Of a stretch of DNA of 64,000 nt, positions 49,594 to 57,634 are shown in pieces. This DNA comes from Bacteroidetes bacterium 43-16 (lineage in GTDB: Bacteria; Bacteroidota; Bacteroidia; Chitinophagales; Chitinophagaceae), in contig MKTB01000004.1 of assembly GCA_001897525.1 (NCBI GenBank), positions 120,010 to 184,009 of the forward strand, given 5' to 3'. The notes beneath the pieces were generated by a model. The model was not told where the DNA came from and did no database searches. It saw only the letters and a list, made by a program, of their open reading frames with translations. Numbering within the stretch: position 1 is the first letter of the stretch; the number at the start of each line of letters is the position of its first letter. The translations under genes were made by a program, and so were the position numbers.

Positions 49594-49950
49594 TCACTCA
49601 TTCACCCATATATCTCCAAGATCTACGGTATCACCCTTTTTCGAACGATCGTTGTTAATATTCATTCTGACAGGTTCTAATCTTAATTCTTTATGATGAC
49701 GCAGGGGAACTTGCTCCAAAAAGAAAACACCCTGTTCATTTGTATAAGCACTGGCGATTATGCTCCATTTGGCTCCATATCCAAAGTTTCGGGCCTTCAA
49801 AGATAAATTAACCTGCGGTTTCCCTTCATTAGTCATGGAAGACATTATTCTTCCTTTAATCGTATAGACAAAGCGGTTTTCCGGTTTAACACAAGACGGA
49901 AGCATAAAAAGGATAAAGATGCCTACTATCGAAAATAGTACCTGTTTCAT
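49594..49950 (-). CDS. Small lipoprotein of unknown function
   Basis: From the ATG at 49950 a 118-residue protein, MKQVLFSIVGIFILFMLPSC, with lipobox LPSC and a mature part with VYTIKGRIMSSMTNEGKPQVNLSLKARNFG that resembles a carboxypeptidase regulatory-like beta-sandwich fold (one copy). It probably sits in an outer or inner membrane leaflet. An earlier start at 50004 adds 18 residues. Confidence 0.75.
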   Translation of the reverse strand: MKQVLFSIVGIFILFMLPSCVKPENRFVYTIKGRIMSSMTNEGKPQVNLSLKARNFGYGAKWSIIASAYTNEQGVFFLEQVPLRHHKELRLEPVRMNINNDRSKKGDTVDLGDIWVNE

Positions 49951-50152
49951 ATGCGCTATTACTTTTTGTTGCGAATAAAGTATCCCTATTATAGACGTAA
50001 ACAATCGCTAAGTCATTAGTTGCCAATATGCATTTTCCCCTTGAACATTTATAGCAAAAGAATTCGGAACTGAGGATGAACTTCACTTACCGGATATCTG
50101 TAATTGATACTTAAACAATAGAGTCGATTGGCTATTGCATTATGTGCAATAA

Positions 50153-50184
50153 AAAAAGCAGCTACATTGCTGTAACTGCTTTTT
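50153..50184 (-). terminator. Terminator after the tRNA gene
   Basis: AAAAAGCAGCTACA and TGTAACTGCTTTTT pair at 13 of 14 positions with loop TTGC. It follows the tRNA-Arg 3' end on the minus strand and ends in A/T runs. Confidence 0.8.
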
Positions 50185-50185
50185 G

Positions 50186-50259
50186 TGACCCTGTCAGGAT
50201 TCAAACCTGAAACCTTCTGATCCGTAGTCAGATGCTCTATTCAATTGAGCTACAGAGCC
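50186..50259 (-). tRNA. tRNA-Arg (anticodon ACG)
   Basis: A 74-base cloverleaf on the minus strand. The acceptor stem GGCTCTG pairs with CAGGGTC (two G-U pairs), followed by TAGCTC of the D stem. The anticodon stem TCTGA/TCAGA surrounds the loop CTACGGA with anticodon ACG, and the T arm is CAGG-TTTGAATC-CTGA with discriminator A. CCA is not encoded. A34 is a substrate for TadA, which is encoded at 27.1 kb. The AT-rich segment 45-50 kb lies on the 3' side of this gene. Confidence 0.95.
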
Positions 50260-50434
50260 ATTCCGTTTGATTGGATTGCAAAGGTAAAACTACTTTTTGT
50301 TTCTGCAAAATTTTTTTTACTCAAAAAATACAAAAATTCATGCGATTTAGGACCAATGACTCATCCTGCTCAATACCTATCTTTTACCAACAATAAGAGA
50401 CCTGCTTTCTAAAATTAAGCCAAACGTAGCCTAA

Positions 50435-50890
50435 CTACTTCTTCAACATTGATTCATAAAGCTTAATCCATTCTGCTACACTCATTTTGCTCATCAAAGC
50501 ACCAATAAGTTCATAAGGGATCTCATCAAATTTCTTAAACCGGATACAACTCTTCCCCATATCCAGTTTCCGCTTACTGTACTTCGGGTATTCGCCCACA
50601 AACCAATCCAGCAAAGCGGGATCGGAGTAAATGCCCATATGGTAAAAATTAATGGAGTTCTTTTGGGAAGCAAGCCCCGCAAAGGGTAAAGGCTCTACCG
50701 GCTTACAATGATATCCCCCGGGATAAAGCGTATGTGGTACGACATAACCTAATCCGCCATAACTGATCGCAGCCTCGAAGCCTTCCGGCAGGTGCTCCAG
50801 GATAACTTCATGCAGTCTATTAAATGGCTCAGCCCTGTCTTCCGGCAGATTGCTCAGAATTTCTGCTACTGTATTGCCTGTCGCTTTCAT
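50435..50890 (-). CDS. DUF1801 domain-containing protein
   Basis: A 151-residue soluble protein of the DUF1801 (YdhG-like) family, starting MKATGNTVAEILSNLPEDRAEPFNRLHEVILEH. The segments AAISYGGLGYVVP, ASQKNSINFYHMGIYSDPALLDWF and MGKSCIRFKKFDEIPYELIGAL are typical. The function of the family is not established. The gene is monocistronic on the minus strand. Confidence 0.9.
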   Translation of the reverse strand: MKATGNTVAEILSNLPEDRAEPFNRLHEVILEHLPEGFEAAISYGGLGYVVPHTLYPGGYHCKPVEPLPFAGLASQKNSINFYHMGIYSDPALLDWFVGEYPKYSKRKLDMGKSCIRFKKFDEIPYELIGALMSKMSVAEWIKLYESMLKK

Positions 50891-50994
50891 AAGTTTTGCT
50901 TTTATATACTTTCCCTGCTAAATTACAAAAAAGGCACAAATGTGCCCCTTCCGTAAAAGATATTATAAGCTCCAGTTTCCCACAAAAAAAGAAA

Positions 50995-51020
50995 GTACCC
51001 GGGAAATGAATCCCGGGCAC
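50995..51020 (-). terminator. Terminator after the beta-helix lipoprotein gene
   Basis: GTACCCGGGA and TCCCGGGCAC pair at 9 of 10 positions around a 6-base loop. On the minus strand it lies 29 bases beyond the stop of the lipoprotein gene and is followed by TTTC and TTTTTTT. Confidence 0.7.
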
Positions 51021-51048
51021 TCCATTTATAACCTAACCAAATTATAAA

Positions 51049-52431
51049 TTAATATTGATTTGTTTCTGCTGCCCATGTTGTCCATTTAGCAGTCCAGTCA
51101 TTAGAACCATCAAATGCACCTACATAAGCTACATTCTGGAAACCGGTCAGACCCGTAAAGCTGGCACCGGTCAATGCCATAGAACCTGATTTCAACAGGA
51201 AGCTAGGAACACCTACGCTGCTGGATACTGCAGGAGAGTATTTATAAGCATCTGCCAGACCTACTGTATCACCATTTACGTGTTTGCTGTTATTGTTTGC
51301 AGTAAACCAGGTAGCTACGTCAAATGAAGTGTTAGAAGCTTTGTAAGCATTCGTACAACCTGCAATGATGTTGTTTTTGAACATTAAAGTACCTGCAGTG
51401 ATGTTAGCAGAAGTAGGCTCTCCTTTTGTATCATCAATATAAACACCGGTAGGGAAACCTACGATAACAGAGTTTACTAATGACATAGACGAGTTACGAC
51501 GGATCTGCGCACCATTCTGGTAGTTGGCGTTGATACCGCTCAATGAAGTTCCTTTACCAGGACCTACGATGGTAACGTTAGAGAAAATAGCACTTGTTTT
51601 AGGACTGTTGGTAGTACCATTTGCATCGTTATCTGATTCGAAACCGTTAGAACCGGAAACGTCAGCGATCGTTTTAGCACGGGAAGCCAAAGCAAACTGG
51701 ATTTTACCGGAGAAACCGAAGTCTGTATCGAAATCATCATCCCAGGTATAAGTAGCTACTAAGTGATCACAGTTTACCGTACCGCCAAACCACTCAAATG
51801 CATCATCACCTGAACGGTACACCTGAACGTGACTGATCGTAGTACCACGACCTACACCGCCCATTGTCAAACCGTTGATCTCATTATCCGGAGAGTAAGC
51901 AATACCTGCAAACTCGATCCTTACATATTTCAGGATACCAGAGTTGTCTTCCGGATCTGTACCACCATATTCGTTGTACTCAGATTCTTTACCGGCAACA
52001 GTTGGTTGGATACCACCTTCGATCACCTCTGTACCACCACTTGGATTGATCGGCGCTTTACCTAAAAGGATCACACCACCCCAATCTCCTTCACGTCTGT
52101 CACCTGCAGCGGCTTCAGAAGTAAATACAATTGGCTTGTCTGCAGTACCTTCAGCCATAATCTTACCACCACGGGCAACGATTAATGAAGCTTTTGTCTG
52201 CTTGTCACCCATGATCACCGTACCTGGCTCGATTGTCAATGTAGCACCTGCCTTCACATATACAAAACCTTTCAGGATATATTTTTTGTCTGCTGTTAAT
52301 TTCATATCAGCGGTGATGTCGCCTTCAATGACATTCTCAGTAGAAGTACCCGGGTTTGTTGTTTTGTCTTTTCCACAGCTTGCAAGAAATAATGCAGATG
52401 CAGCAATTGGCAATAGTAAAGCCTTTTTCAT
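51049..52431 (-). CDS. Exported beta-helix lipoprotein
   Basis: From the ATG at 52431 the protein has 460 residues. A lipoprotein signal (MKKALLLPIAASALFLASC) is followed by repeats of a parallel beta-helix kind: KKYILKGFVYVKAGATLTIEPGTVIMG, SLIVARGGKIMAEGTADKPIVFTS, and further rungs with GLTMGGVGRGTTISHVQVYRSGDDAFEWFGG. Homologues are widespread in Bacteroidota as uncharacterised surface lipoproteins. An earlier start at 52464 would add 11 residues. Function unknown. Confidence 0.85.
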   Translation of the reverse strand: MKKALLLPIAASALFLASCGKDKTTNPGTSTENVIEGDITADMKLTADKKYILKGFVYVKAGATLTIEPGTVIMGDKQTKASLIVARGGKIMAEGTADKPIVFTSEAAAGDRREGDWGGVILLGKAPINPSGGTEVIEGGIQPTVAGKESEYNEYGGTDPEDNSGILKYVRIEFAGIAYSPDNEINGLTMGGVGRGTTISHVQVYRSGDDAFEWFGGTVNCDHLVATYTWDDDFDTDFGFSGKIQFALASRAKTIADVSGSNGFESDNDANGTTNSPKTSAIFSNVTIVGPGKGTSLSGINANYQNGAQIRRNSSMSLVNSVIVGFPTGVYIDDTKGEPTSANITAGTLMFKNNIIAGCTNAYKASNTSFDVATWFTANNNSKHVNGDTVGLADAYKYSPAVSSSVGVPSFLLKSGSMALTGASFTGLTGFQNVAYVGAFDGSNDWTAKWTTWAAETNQY

Positions 52432-52461
52432 AACTTTTTGTTTGATTTGATTTTTATGTGG

Positions 52462-52469
52462 CAAAACTA
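52462..52469 (-). promoter_or_regulatory. Bacteroidota -7 box for the beta-helix lipoprotein gene
   Basis: TAGTTTTG on the minus strand fits TAnnTTTG and lies 30 bases upstream of the ATG at 52431. It also supports the later start. Confidence 0.5.
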
Positions 52470-52580
52470 TCAGAGGTATATGAAGGAATCGTTACGGGTG
52501 TATTATCTTAATATTAAGATGAAAAAAATCGTTCAAAACAATTGTCTTGAACGATTCGATATTATAAAATATAAGCTGGT

Positions 52581-53240
52581 CTAATTTAACTCCAGTCCAT
52601 TGGCGATAAAACCAAACTGGTCGGCATGTTTATTTAATTCAATCACATTAGAGACATTCAGCTTCTTGAATATCCTGCTTTTATAGGTGCTGGCCGTAGA
52701 AGAAGAAATGTCCAGCTCGTTGCCGATCTCGAGAATACCCAATCCTTTCAGCAATAACTGGGTCACTTTCTGCTCCCTTGCCGACAGTACATCAAAAGGA
52801 TTGGAAAAGTCTCTCCTGTACACATATAGCTGGTCTAAGCGTTGCTGCTGCAGTTCCGGCACAAAACGCCTGCCCAGGATCGCATTTTCAAATGCCGTGC
52901 GCACCTCGCTCTCACTGGTATGCTTACTGATAAAAGCCTTTACTTCACACAAGCCCATACAGGTTTCGAAAAAACAGTCATTATCCAGCTTGGTCATCAC
53001 TACGATCTTAGGGTCTTCCTGGTGATCAATGATCGTTTTGATCAAAGACATGCCATTAATGCCCTGCATATGCAGATCAATAACGATCAGGTCAAACCTG
53101 TTGCTGTGCACAGCTTGCTTTAAAGTGTCGTAATCTGAGACCGATACCAGATGATGCTGATCGCCCAATACTTCATTAACTATAGTTCTAACACCAACTC
53201 TTATCGTATACAGCTCATCTGCAATTAATATATTATACAT
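52581..53240 (-). CDS. NarL/FixJ-type response regulator with LuxR HTH
   Basis: From the ATG at 53240, 219 residues. The receiver has phosphoacceptor D55 in LIVIDLHMQGING and the conserved lysine in AFISKHTSESEVRTAF. The LuxR-type helix-turn-helix is at the C-terminus (LSAREQKVTQLLLKG, then EIGNELDISSSTASTYKSRIFKKL). No histidine kinase is adjacent, so the stimulus and partner are unknown. An earlier start at 53270 lies inside the promoter box at 53266-53273. Confidence 0.9.
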   Translation of the reverse strand: MYNILIADELYTIRVGVRTIVNEVLGDQHHLVSVSDYDTLKQAVHSNRFDLIVIDLHMQGINGMSLIKTIIDHQEDPKIVVMTKLDNDCFFETCMGLCEVKAFISKHTSESEVRTAFENAILGRRFVPELQQQRLDQLYVYRRDFSNPFDVLSAREQKVTQLLLKGLGILEIGNELDISSSTASTYKSRIFKKLNVSNVIELNKHADQFGFIANGLELN

Positions 53241-53265
53241 CCCCCACAAATTTTTTAAGAGTGGG

Positions 53266-53273
53266 CGCAAATG
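53266..53273 (-). promoter_or_regulatory. Bacteroidota -7 box for the LuxR-type regulator
   Basis: TACATTTG on the minus strand, followed by CGCCC, 25 bases upstream of the ATG at 53240. Confidence 0.6.
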
Positions 53274-53363
53274 TAATGATTAATCAACAAAACAAACCTT
53301 CAAATGTCCATAAATTATAATATTACCTAAGCATTAACTTAAAACTATTGCTTTTTAGCAAGA

Positions 53364-53924
53364 TTATACCCTTGGTCTCCAGGGTATCTCCGGGGCACCC
53401 TGCTGGTGCACAATATACCGGGCCAGCACAAACAGGAAATCGGAAAGTCTGTTTAAATATTTCAGGACCACTTCGGCAACAAACTCTTCCTGGTTGACCA
53501 GGTGCACACACAGCCTTTCTGCCCTGCGGCAGACGCAGCGCGCCACATGGAAGGTGCTTGCAGCCACACTGCCACCGGGTAATATAAAAGACTTCATCAC
53601 CGGCAGCTTATCGTCCATTTCATCAATACGTTGCTCCAGCCACGCTATATCTTCGGGATGCAGGTCGGGTAATTTTTGTTTCGGTGCTTTCTCCGGGTCA
53701 GTGGCCAGGCTCGCTCCCAGGGTAAAAAGGCGGTCCTGTATTTCCAGGATCCATTCATTGATGGCAGGGTCTGCCAGCTGATCGGTGCCCAGGCCCAGGA
53801 AGGAGTTCAACTCGTCTACCGTACCATAAGCTTCTATCCGCAAACTGTCTTTTGCTACGCGTGTACCGCCGATGAGGCCCGTAGTACCTTTATCGCCGGT
53901 TTTTGTATATACTCTGAATGCCAT
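53364..53924 (-). CDS. ATP:cob(I)alamin adenosyltransferase, PduO type
   Basis: Adenosylates cob(I)alamin to make adenosylcobalamin. From the ATG at 53924 the protein has 186 residues: MAFRVYTKTGDKGTTGLIGG, the ATP-binding N-terminus, then AYGTVDELNSFLG and the C-terminal VARCVCRRAERLCVHL and LNRLSDFLFVLARY. It supplies the cofactor for methylmalonyl-CoA mutase, consistent with meaB at 23.2 kb. It is transcribed divergently from the TPR lipoprotein gene. Confidence 0.95.
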   Translation of the reverse strand: MAFRVYTKTGDKGTTGLIGGTRVAKDSLRIEAYGTVDELNSFLGLGTDQLADPAINEWILEIQDRLFTLGASLATDPEKAPKQKLPDLHPEDIAWLEQRIDEMDDKLPVMKSFILPGGSVAASTFHVARCVCRRAERLCVHLVNQEEFVAEVVLKYLNRLSDFLFVLARYIVHQQGAPEIPWRPRV

Positions 53925-53948
53925 TATATATTGAATTAGATAAGAATT

Positions 53949-53956
53949 CAAATTTA
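53949..53956 (-). promoter_or_regulatory. Bacteroidota -7 box for the adenosyltransferase gene
   Basis: TAAATTTG on the minus strand, 24 bases upstream of the ATG at 53924, directly abutting the divergent box at 53961-53968 with four bases between. Confidence 0.55.
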
Positions 53957-53960
53957 GGTA

Positions 53961-53968
53961 TAAATTTG
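53961..53968 (+). promoter_or_regulatory. Bacteroidota -7 box for the TPR lipoprotein gene
   Basis: TAAATTTG followed by CGGGC on the plus strand, 46 bases upstream of the ATG at 54015. It forms a palindrome with the divergent box. Confidence 0.55.
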
Positions 53969-54014
53969 CGGGCTCAGGCTTAAAGCTTAAGCCAAAATAA
54001 TTCAATCATCAGCT

Positions 54015-54749
54015 ATGCGTGTATTTTCCTTTTTATTATTTCTCCTGGCAACCTGCTCCTGCACGGGATCCTATACCCAAAACAAGCCGGAAAGTACCCT
54101 GACCTGGGACCAGGAAGCCCAGTCGAACATTCGCTTAAGGCCCAAATATGGCCTGGTGGAAAAAACCGAATCGCAAAAGGAAGCCGATAAGGAGTTTGTA
54201 GAAGCGACTTTAAACGGAGGTCAATTTAAGGGGAATAAAAGGGCCGCTTCTGATCATATGATTAAGCTGGGCTTTGTATACCTCAACAGGGGCGATCTTA
54301 AAACGGCCATGTACCGCTTCAACCAGGCTTATTTACTGGATCCTGATAACCCCGAGCAATACTGGGGCTATGCAGCCGTATATATGTCACTGGAAAAATA
54401 CGAGGAAGCCCGCTTGCAATACCAGGCCGGGCTTGAGCTGCAACCGGACAATACGCATTTACTCACGGACCTGGGTACTTATTATATAGTGATGCACATC
54501 AACAACAGGGCCACAAATCCTGCAAAAGCTATAGTCAGCCTGGATACCGCCATCACTATATTCAACAGGTCTTACGAACTGGACAAACATGATCCCAATA
54601 CCAGCTTTAAACTCTCTGCGGCCTATTTCTCGAATGGCGATTGCAAGAATGCGCTCAAATACCTGGATATTTGTGATCAATCCGGTGGCGACCCTGTGAC
54701 GGATGATTATCGTGCAGCCCTTGCTGCAATATGTTCCCCTAAAAAATAA
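54015..54749 (+). CDS. Tetratricopeptide-repeat lipoprotein
   Basis: A 244-residue protein starting MRVFSFLLFLLATCSCTGSY, a lipoprotein-type signal. Three or four TPR units follow (about residues 75-190: IKLGFVYLNRGDLKTAMYRFNQAYLLDPDN, QYWGYAAVYMSLEKYEEARLQYQAGLELQPDN and LDKHDPNTSFKLSAAYFSNGDCKNALKYLDI). It is a likely scaffold in the cell envelope. ispE follows 11 bases later on the same strand, so they may share a transcript. Confidence 0.85.
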   Translation: MRVFSFLLFLLATCSCTGSYTQNKPESTLTWDQEAQSNIRLRPKYGLVEKTESQKEADKEFVEATLNGGQFKGNKRAASDHMIKLGFVYLNRGDLKTAMYRFNQAYLLDPDNPEQYWGYAAVYMSLEKYEEARLQYQAGLELQPDNTHLLTDLGTYYIVMHINNRATNPAKAIVSLDTAITIFNRSYELDKHDPNTSFKLSAAYFSNGDCKNALKYLDICDQSGGDPVTDDYRAALAAICSPKK

Positions 54750-54760
54750 ACCTGTTTTAT

Positions 54761-55570
54761 ATGATCTGTTTTCCCAATGCAAAAATCAACCTCGGTTTAT
54801 TCGTCACTGAAAAGCGCGCGGATGGCTACCATAACCTGGAAACCGTTTTCTTCCCGGTGAAGATCTCTGATGCACTGGAAATAATACCAGCAGAGGCAAC
54901 AAGCATTAGCACCCACGGACTCGCTGTAGCCGGGGATACGCAGCAAAACCTGGTATGGAAAGCATGGGAACTATTAAAAAAAGATTTCCCGGAACAGCTA
55001 AACCCAGTACAGATACAGCTCCTGAAAAATATTCCTATGGGCGCAGGAATGGGCGGCGGATCGGCAGATGGCGCTTTTATGCTGGAGCTCTTGAATCAAT
55101 TTTTCCGGCTGGACCTCAGTAAAGCACAGCTGGCTGCCTATGCTTTACAATTAGGCAGCGACTGCCCTTTCTTTATCTATAATGAGCCTTGCTTTGCAGG
55201 CGGAAGGGGAGAACTGCTGCAGCCAATTACCTTAGACCTGAGTGACTATACGATACAGATCATCTGCCCCGAAGTACATATCAGTACCGCAACTGCGTTT
55301 AGCAATATCCAACCCAAACAGGCAGCTTTTGATCTGCAGGGCTTAAGTGAATTGCCTGTTGAAGACTGGAAAAAGCAGGTCTTTAATGATTTTGAAGGGC
55401 CTGTTTTTAAAGCGCACCCTGAACTGGCCGAGATCAAAGAGCAGCTCTATGCGCAAGGCGCTATATATGCCGCTATGAGCGGTACCGGGTCTACTATTTA
55501 CGGGATCTTTAAGAAAGGGCAGCAGGCAATCATCAGCCTGGCCGTTCCTTTTACTTCCTTTGTATGCTAA
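54761..55570 (+). CDS. ispE: 4-diphosphocytidyl-2-C-methyl-D-erythritol kinase
   Basis: GHMP kinase of the methylerythritol isoprenoid pathway, 269 residues, usual length. The N-terminus ICFPNAKINLGLFVTEKRADGYHNLETVFFP carries the substrate-binding motif, and the ATP-binding glycine-rich loop is PMGAGMGGGSADGAFML. A C-terminal GTGSTIYGIF motif is intact. It follows the TPR gene by 11 bases. The presence of ispE indicates that isoprenoid synthesis here runs through the MEP pathway. Confidence 0.96.
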   Translation: MICFPNAKINLGLFVTEKRADGYHNLETVFFPVKISDALEIIPAEATSISTHGLAVAGDTQQNLVWKAWELLKKDFPEQLNPVQIQLLKNIPMGAGMGGGSADGAFMLELLNQFFRLDLSKAQLAAYALQLGSDCPFFIYNEPCFAGGRGELLQPITLDLSDYTIQIICPEVHISTATAFSNIQPKQAAFDLQGLSELPVEDWKKQVFNDFEGPVFKAHPELAEIKEQLYAQGAIYAAMSGTGSTIYGIFKKGQQAIISLAVPFTSFVC

Positions 55571-55594
55571 GATAAGTAATCCTATCAAAATACA

Positions 55595-55629
55595 AAAGAG
55601 GGCTGTGATGAATCATCGCAGCCCTCTTT
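55595..55629. terminator. Bidirectional terminator between ispE and fabH
   Basis: AAAGAGGGCTGTGATG and CATCGCAGCCCTCTTT pair at 15 of 16 positions with loop AAT, with A- and T-rich flanks. Both genes end here. Confidence 0.85.
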
Positions 55630-55650
55630 ATATTTAAGCTAAGCCGAAGC

Positions 55651-56640
55651 TTAATAAGCCCATTTAATATAGGTAGATCCCCAGGTAAACCCACCGCCAA
55701 AAGCAGCCAGTACGAGGTTATCTCCTTTCTTCAATTGTTTTTCATACTCCCACAGGCATAAAGGCAAAGTACCGTTTGTCGTATTGCCATACTTCATGAT
55801 GTTGAGCATTACACGATCTTCCGGCACATTCATGCGTTGTGCAGTTGCATCGATAATACGCTTATTGGCCTGGTGAGGTACCAGCCATGCCACATCTTCA
55901 CCACTCAACTGGTTACGGTCCATGATCTGTGCGGCTACATCGGCCATATTGGTCACGGCAAACTTAAACACGGTTTGACCTTCCTGGTAAACGAAGTGTT
56001 CTTTATTGGCAACAGTCTCAGCAGTAGCCGGACGGCGTGAACCGCCTGCTTTCTGGTGCAGGTGTTTCCACCCGTTTCCATCGCTTTTCAAAATAGAGTC
56101 GATAATACCGTGGCCGCTGTCATCAGCTTCCAGTAGCACCGCACCGGCACCATCACCAAAAATAATGCAGGTAGCACGGTCTTCATAGTCCATGATAGAA
56201 CTCATTTTATCTCCCCCCACTACGATTACTTTCTTGCAGCGACCGTTCTCGATGAACTGTGCTCCTGTAGTCAATGCATATAAAAAGCCGCTACAGGCCG
56301 CATTGATATCATAACTAAAGGAATTTACCATACCACATTCGGCAGCAATCAGGTTGGCTGTAGCCGGGAATTGCATATCCGGGGTTGTGGTGGCACAGAT
56401 CAGCAGGTCAACGTCTGCCGGGTCTAAGCTTTTCTTTTCTAAAATTTGCTGTACGGCTTTAATGCCCATTACAGAAGTTCCCTGGTCTGCCCCTTTCAGG
56501 ATGCGCCTTTCCAGTATCCCGGTGCGGGTCCTGATCCACTCATCTGTAGTGTCAATAATGGTTTCCAGTTCGCGATTTGTTAAAACATAATCGGGAACAT
56601 ATCCCCCAACGGCTGTTATAGCAGCGTGTATTTTGTTCAT
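55651..56640 (-). CDS. fabH: Beta-ketoacyl-ACP synthase III (FabH)
   Basis: Initiates fatty acid synthesis by condensing acetyl-CoA or a branched acyl-CoA with malonyl-ACP. 329 residues. The catalytic cysteine is C116 ([12 protein letters not shown]), the catalytic histidine is in [12 protein letters not shown], and the C-terminal asparagine is in [13 protein letters not shown]. The usual thiolase-fold motifs are intact. fabG follows on the right, running in the same direction but with its own promoter. Substrate preference is unknown. Confidence 0.95.
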   Translation of the reverse strand: MNKIHAAITAVGGYVPDYVLTNRELETIIDTTDEWIRTRTGILERRILKGADQGTSVMGIKAVQQILEKKSLDPADVDLLICATTTPDMQFPATANLIAAECGMVNSFSYDINAACSGFLYALTTGAQFIENGRCKKVIVVGGDKMSSIMDYEDRATCIIFGDGAGAVLLEADDSGHGIIDSILKSDGNGWKHLHQKAGGSRRPATAETVANKEHFVYQEGQTVFKFAVTNMADVAAQIMDRNQLSGEDVAWLVPHQANKRIIDATAQRMNVPEDRVMLNIMKYGNTTNGTLPLCLWEYEKQLKKGDNLVLAAFGGGFTWGSTYIKWAY

Positions 56641-56661
56641 TTATTTTAAAAATCTATAATA

Positions 56662-56669
56662 CAAAAATA
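56662..56669 (-). promoter_or_regulatory. Bacteroidota -7 box for fabH
   Basis: TATTTTTG on the minus strand, 21 bases upstream of the ATG at 56640, within the short gap after fabG. Confidence 0.45.
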
Positions 56670-56688
56670 AAAAAGTATTTTCCCGGCA

Positions 56689-57441
56689 TTATGTAGTCAT
56701 CCCGCCACACACATTCACCACCTGCCCGTTCACATAGCTACTCATATCTGAAGCCAGGAATAAAGCAACATCAGCTACTTCTTCAGGTTTTGCAAAACGG
56801 TTCATCGGGATCTTCAGCAACCATTTGTCTACCGCTTCCCCACCTTCTTTCAGGTAGTGGGTCATATCGGTCTCTACAAAGCCAGGTGCGATCGCATTGA
56901 AACGTACATTACGGCTACCCAGCTCCAGGGCCATTGATTTGGTAAAACCAATGATACCGGCTTTAGAGGCCGCATAAGAACTCTGACCGCCATTGCCCTG
57001 AACGCCTACAACGGAGCTCATATTGATCACGCTGCCGGATTTGGCCTTCATCATCGGGCGAATAACATGCTTCGTCAGGTTGAACACGGATTTCAGGTTG
57101 GCTTCCATCACATCGTCCCATTGATCTTCGGTAACGCGCAACAAGAGGTTGTCTTTGGAAATACCTGCATTATTTACACAGATATCGATCTTTCCGAATT
57201 CCTTAACGACTTCGTTCACTAAATTTTCTGCATCTGCAAATTTTGCCGCATCACTTTTATAGGCCTTCACCTTCACCCCAAGGGCTGATAACTCATTGAC
57301 TAATGCATTTGCTTTGTCATCAGAAGACAAATAGGTAAATGCCACATCAGCTCCTGCTGCTGCAAATTTTTTTACGATTGCCTCTCCGATCCCTCTACTT
57401 CCTCCTGTAACTAAAGCTGTTTTTCCGTGCAATAACTTCAT
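56689..57441 (-). CDS. fabG: 3-oxoacyl-ACP reductase (FabG)
   Basis: NADPH-dependent short-chain dehydrogenase that reduces 3-oxoacyl-ACP in fatty acid elongation, 250 residues. The cofactor motif is TGGSRGIGEAIV, NNAGISKDNLLLRV is the family segment, the catalytic serine is in NMSSVVGVQGN, and the YAASKAG motif carries the Tyr-Lys pair. It is directly upstream of fabH. Other short-chain reductases share these motifs, but the FabG segment and the neighbour support the name. Confidence 0.93.
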   Translation of the reverse strand: MKLLHGKTALVTGGSRGIGEAIVKKFAAAGADVAFTYLSSDDKANALVNELSALGVKVKAYKSDAAKFADAENLVNEVVKEFGKIDICVNNAGISKDNLLLRVTEDQWDDVMEANLKSVFNLTKHVIRPMMKAKSGSVINMSSVVGVQGNGGQSSYAASKAGIIGFTKSMALELGSRNVRFNAIAPGFVETDMTHYLKEGGEAVDKWLLKIPMNRFAKPEEVADVALFLASDMSSYVNGQVVNVCGGMTT

Positions 57442-57493
57442 GGGCTATTTTTTACTTTAAAATATCTTTTATGTGTTTATAAAAATGTGTCTG

Positions 57494-57501
57494 CTAAGGT
57501 A
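57494..57501 (-). promoter_or_regulatory. Probable -7 box for fabG
   Basis: TACCTTAG on the minus strand differs from TAnnTTTG at one base and lies 52 bases upstream of the ATG at 57441. Confidence 0.35.
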
Positions 57502-57604
57502 CAGCTTATTCCTATTATACAAATAAAATCGACTAAAAATATGGGCATATAGACTAATCTGATGGTGTGGAAAAGCTTTTAAAGAACAATAACATTATTT
57601 TGTT

Positions 57605-57612
57605 TAAATTTG
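57605..57612 (+). promoter_or_regulatory. Bacteroidota -7 box for the TPR protein gene
   Basis: TAAATTTG fits TAnnTTTG and ends 22 bases before the ATG at 57635. Confidence 0.55.
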
Positions 57613-57634
57613 TTATTACTTAAATGTTTGGTAT

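Noticed and set aside
49368..49601. Minus-strand 77-residue protein over the possible toxin remnant
   Set aside because: It overlaps the small acidic gene start in another frame and shows no features of a real protein.
45003..50259. Integrated genomic island with att sites
   Set aside because: No integrase or direct repeat of the tRNA end was found; kept only as a weak possibility in the findings.
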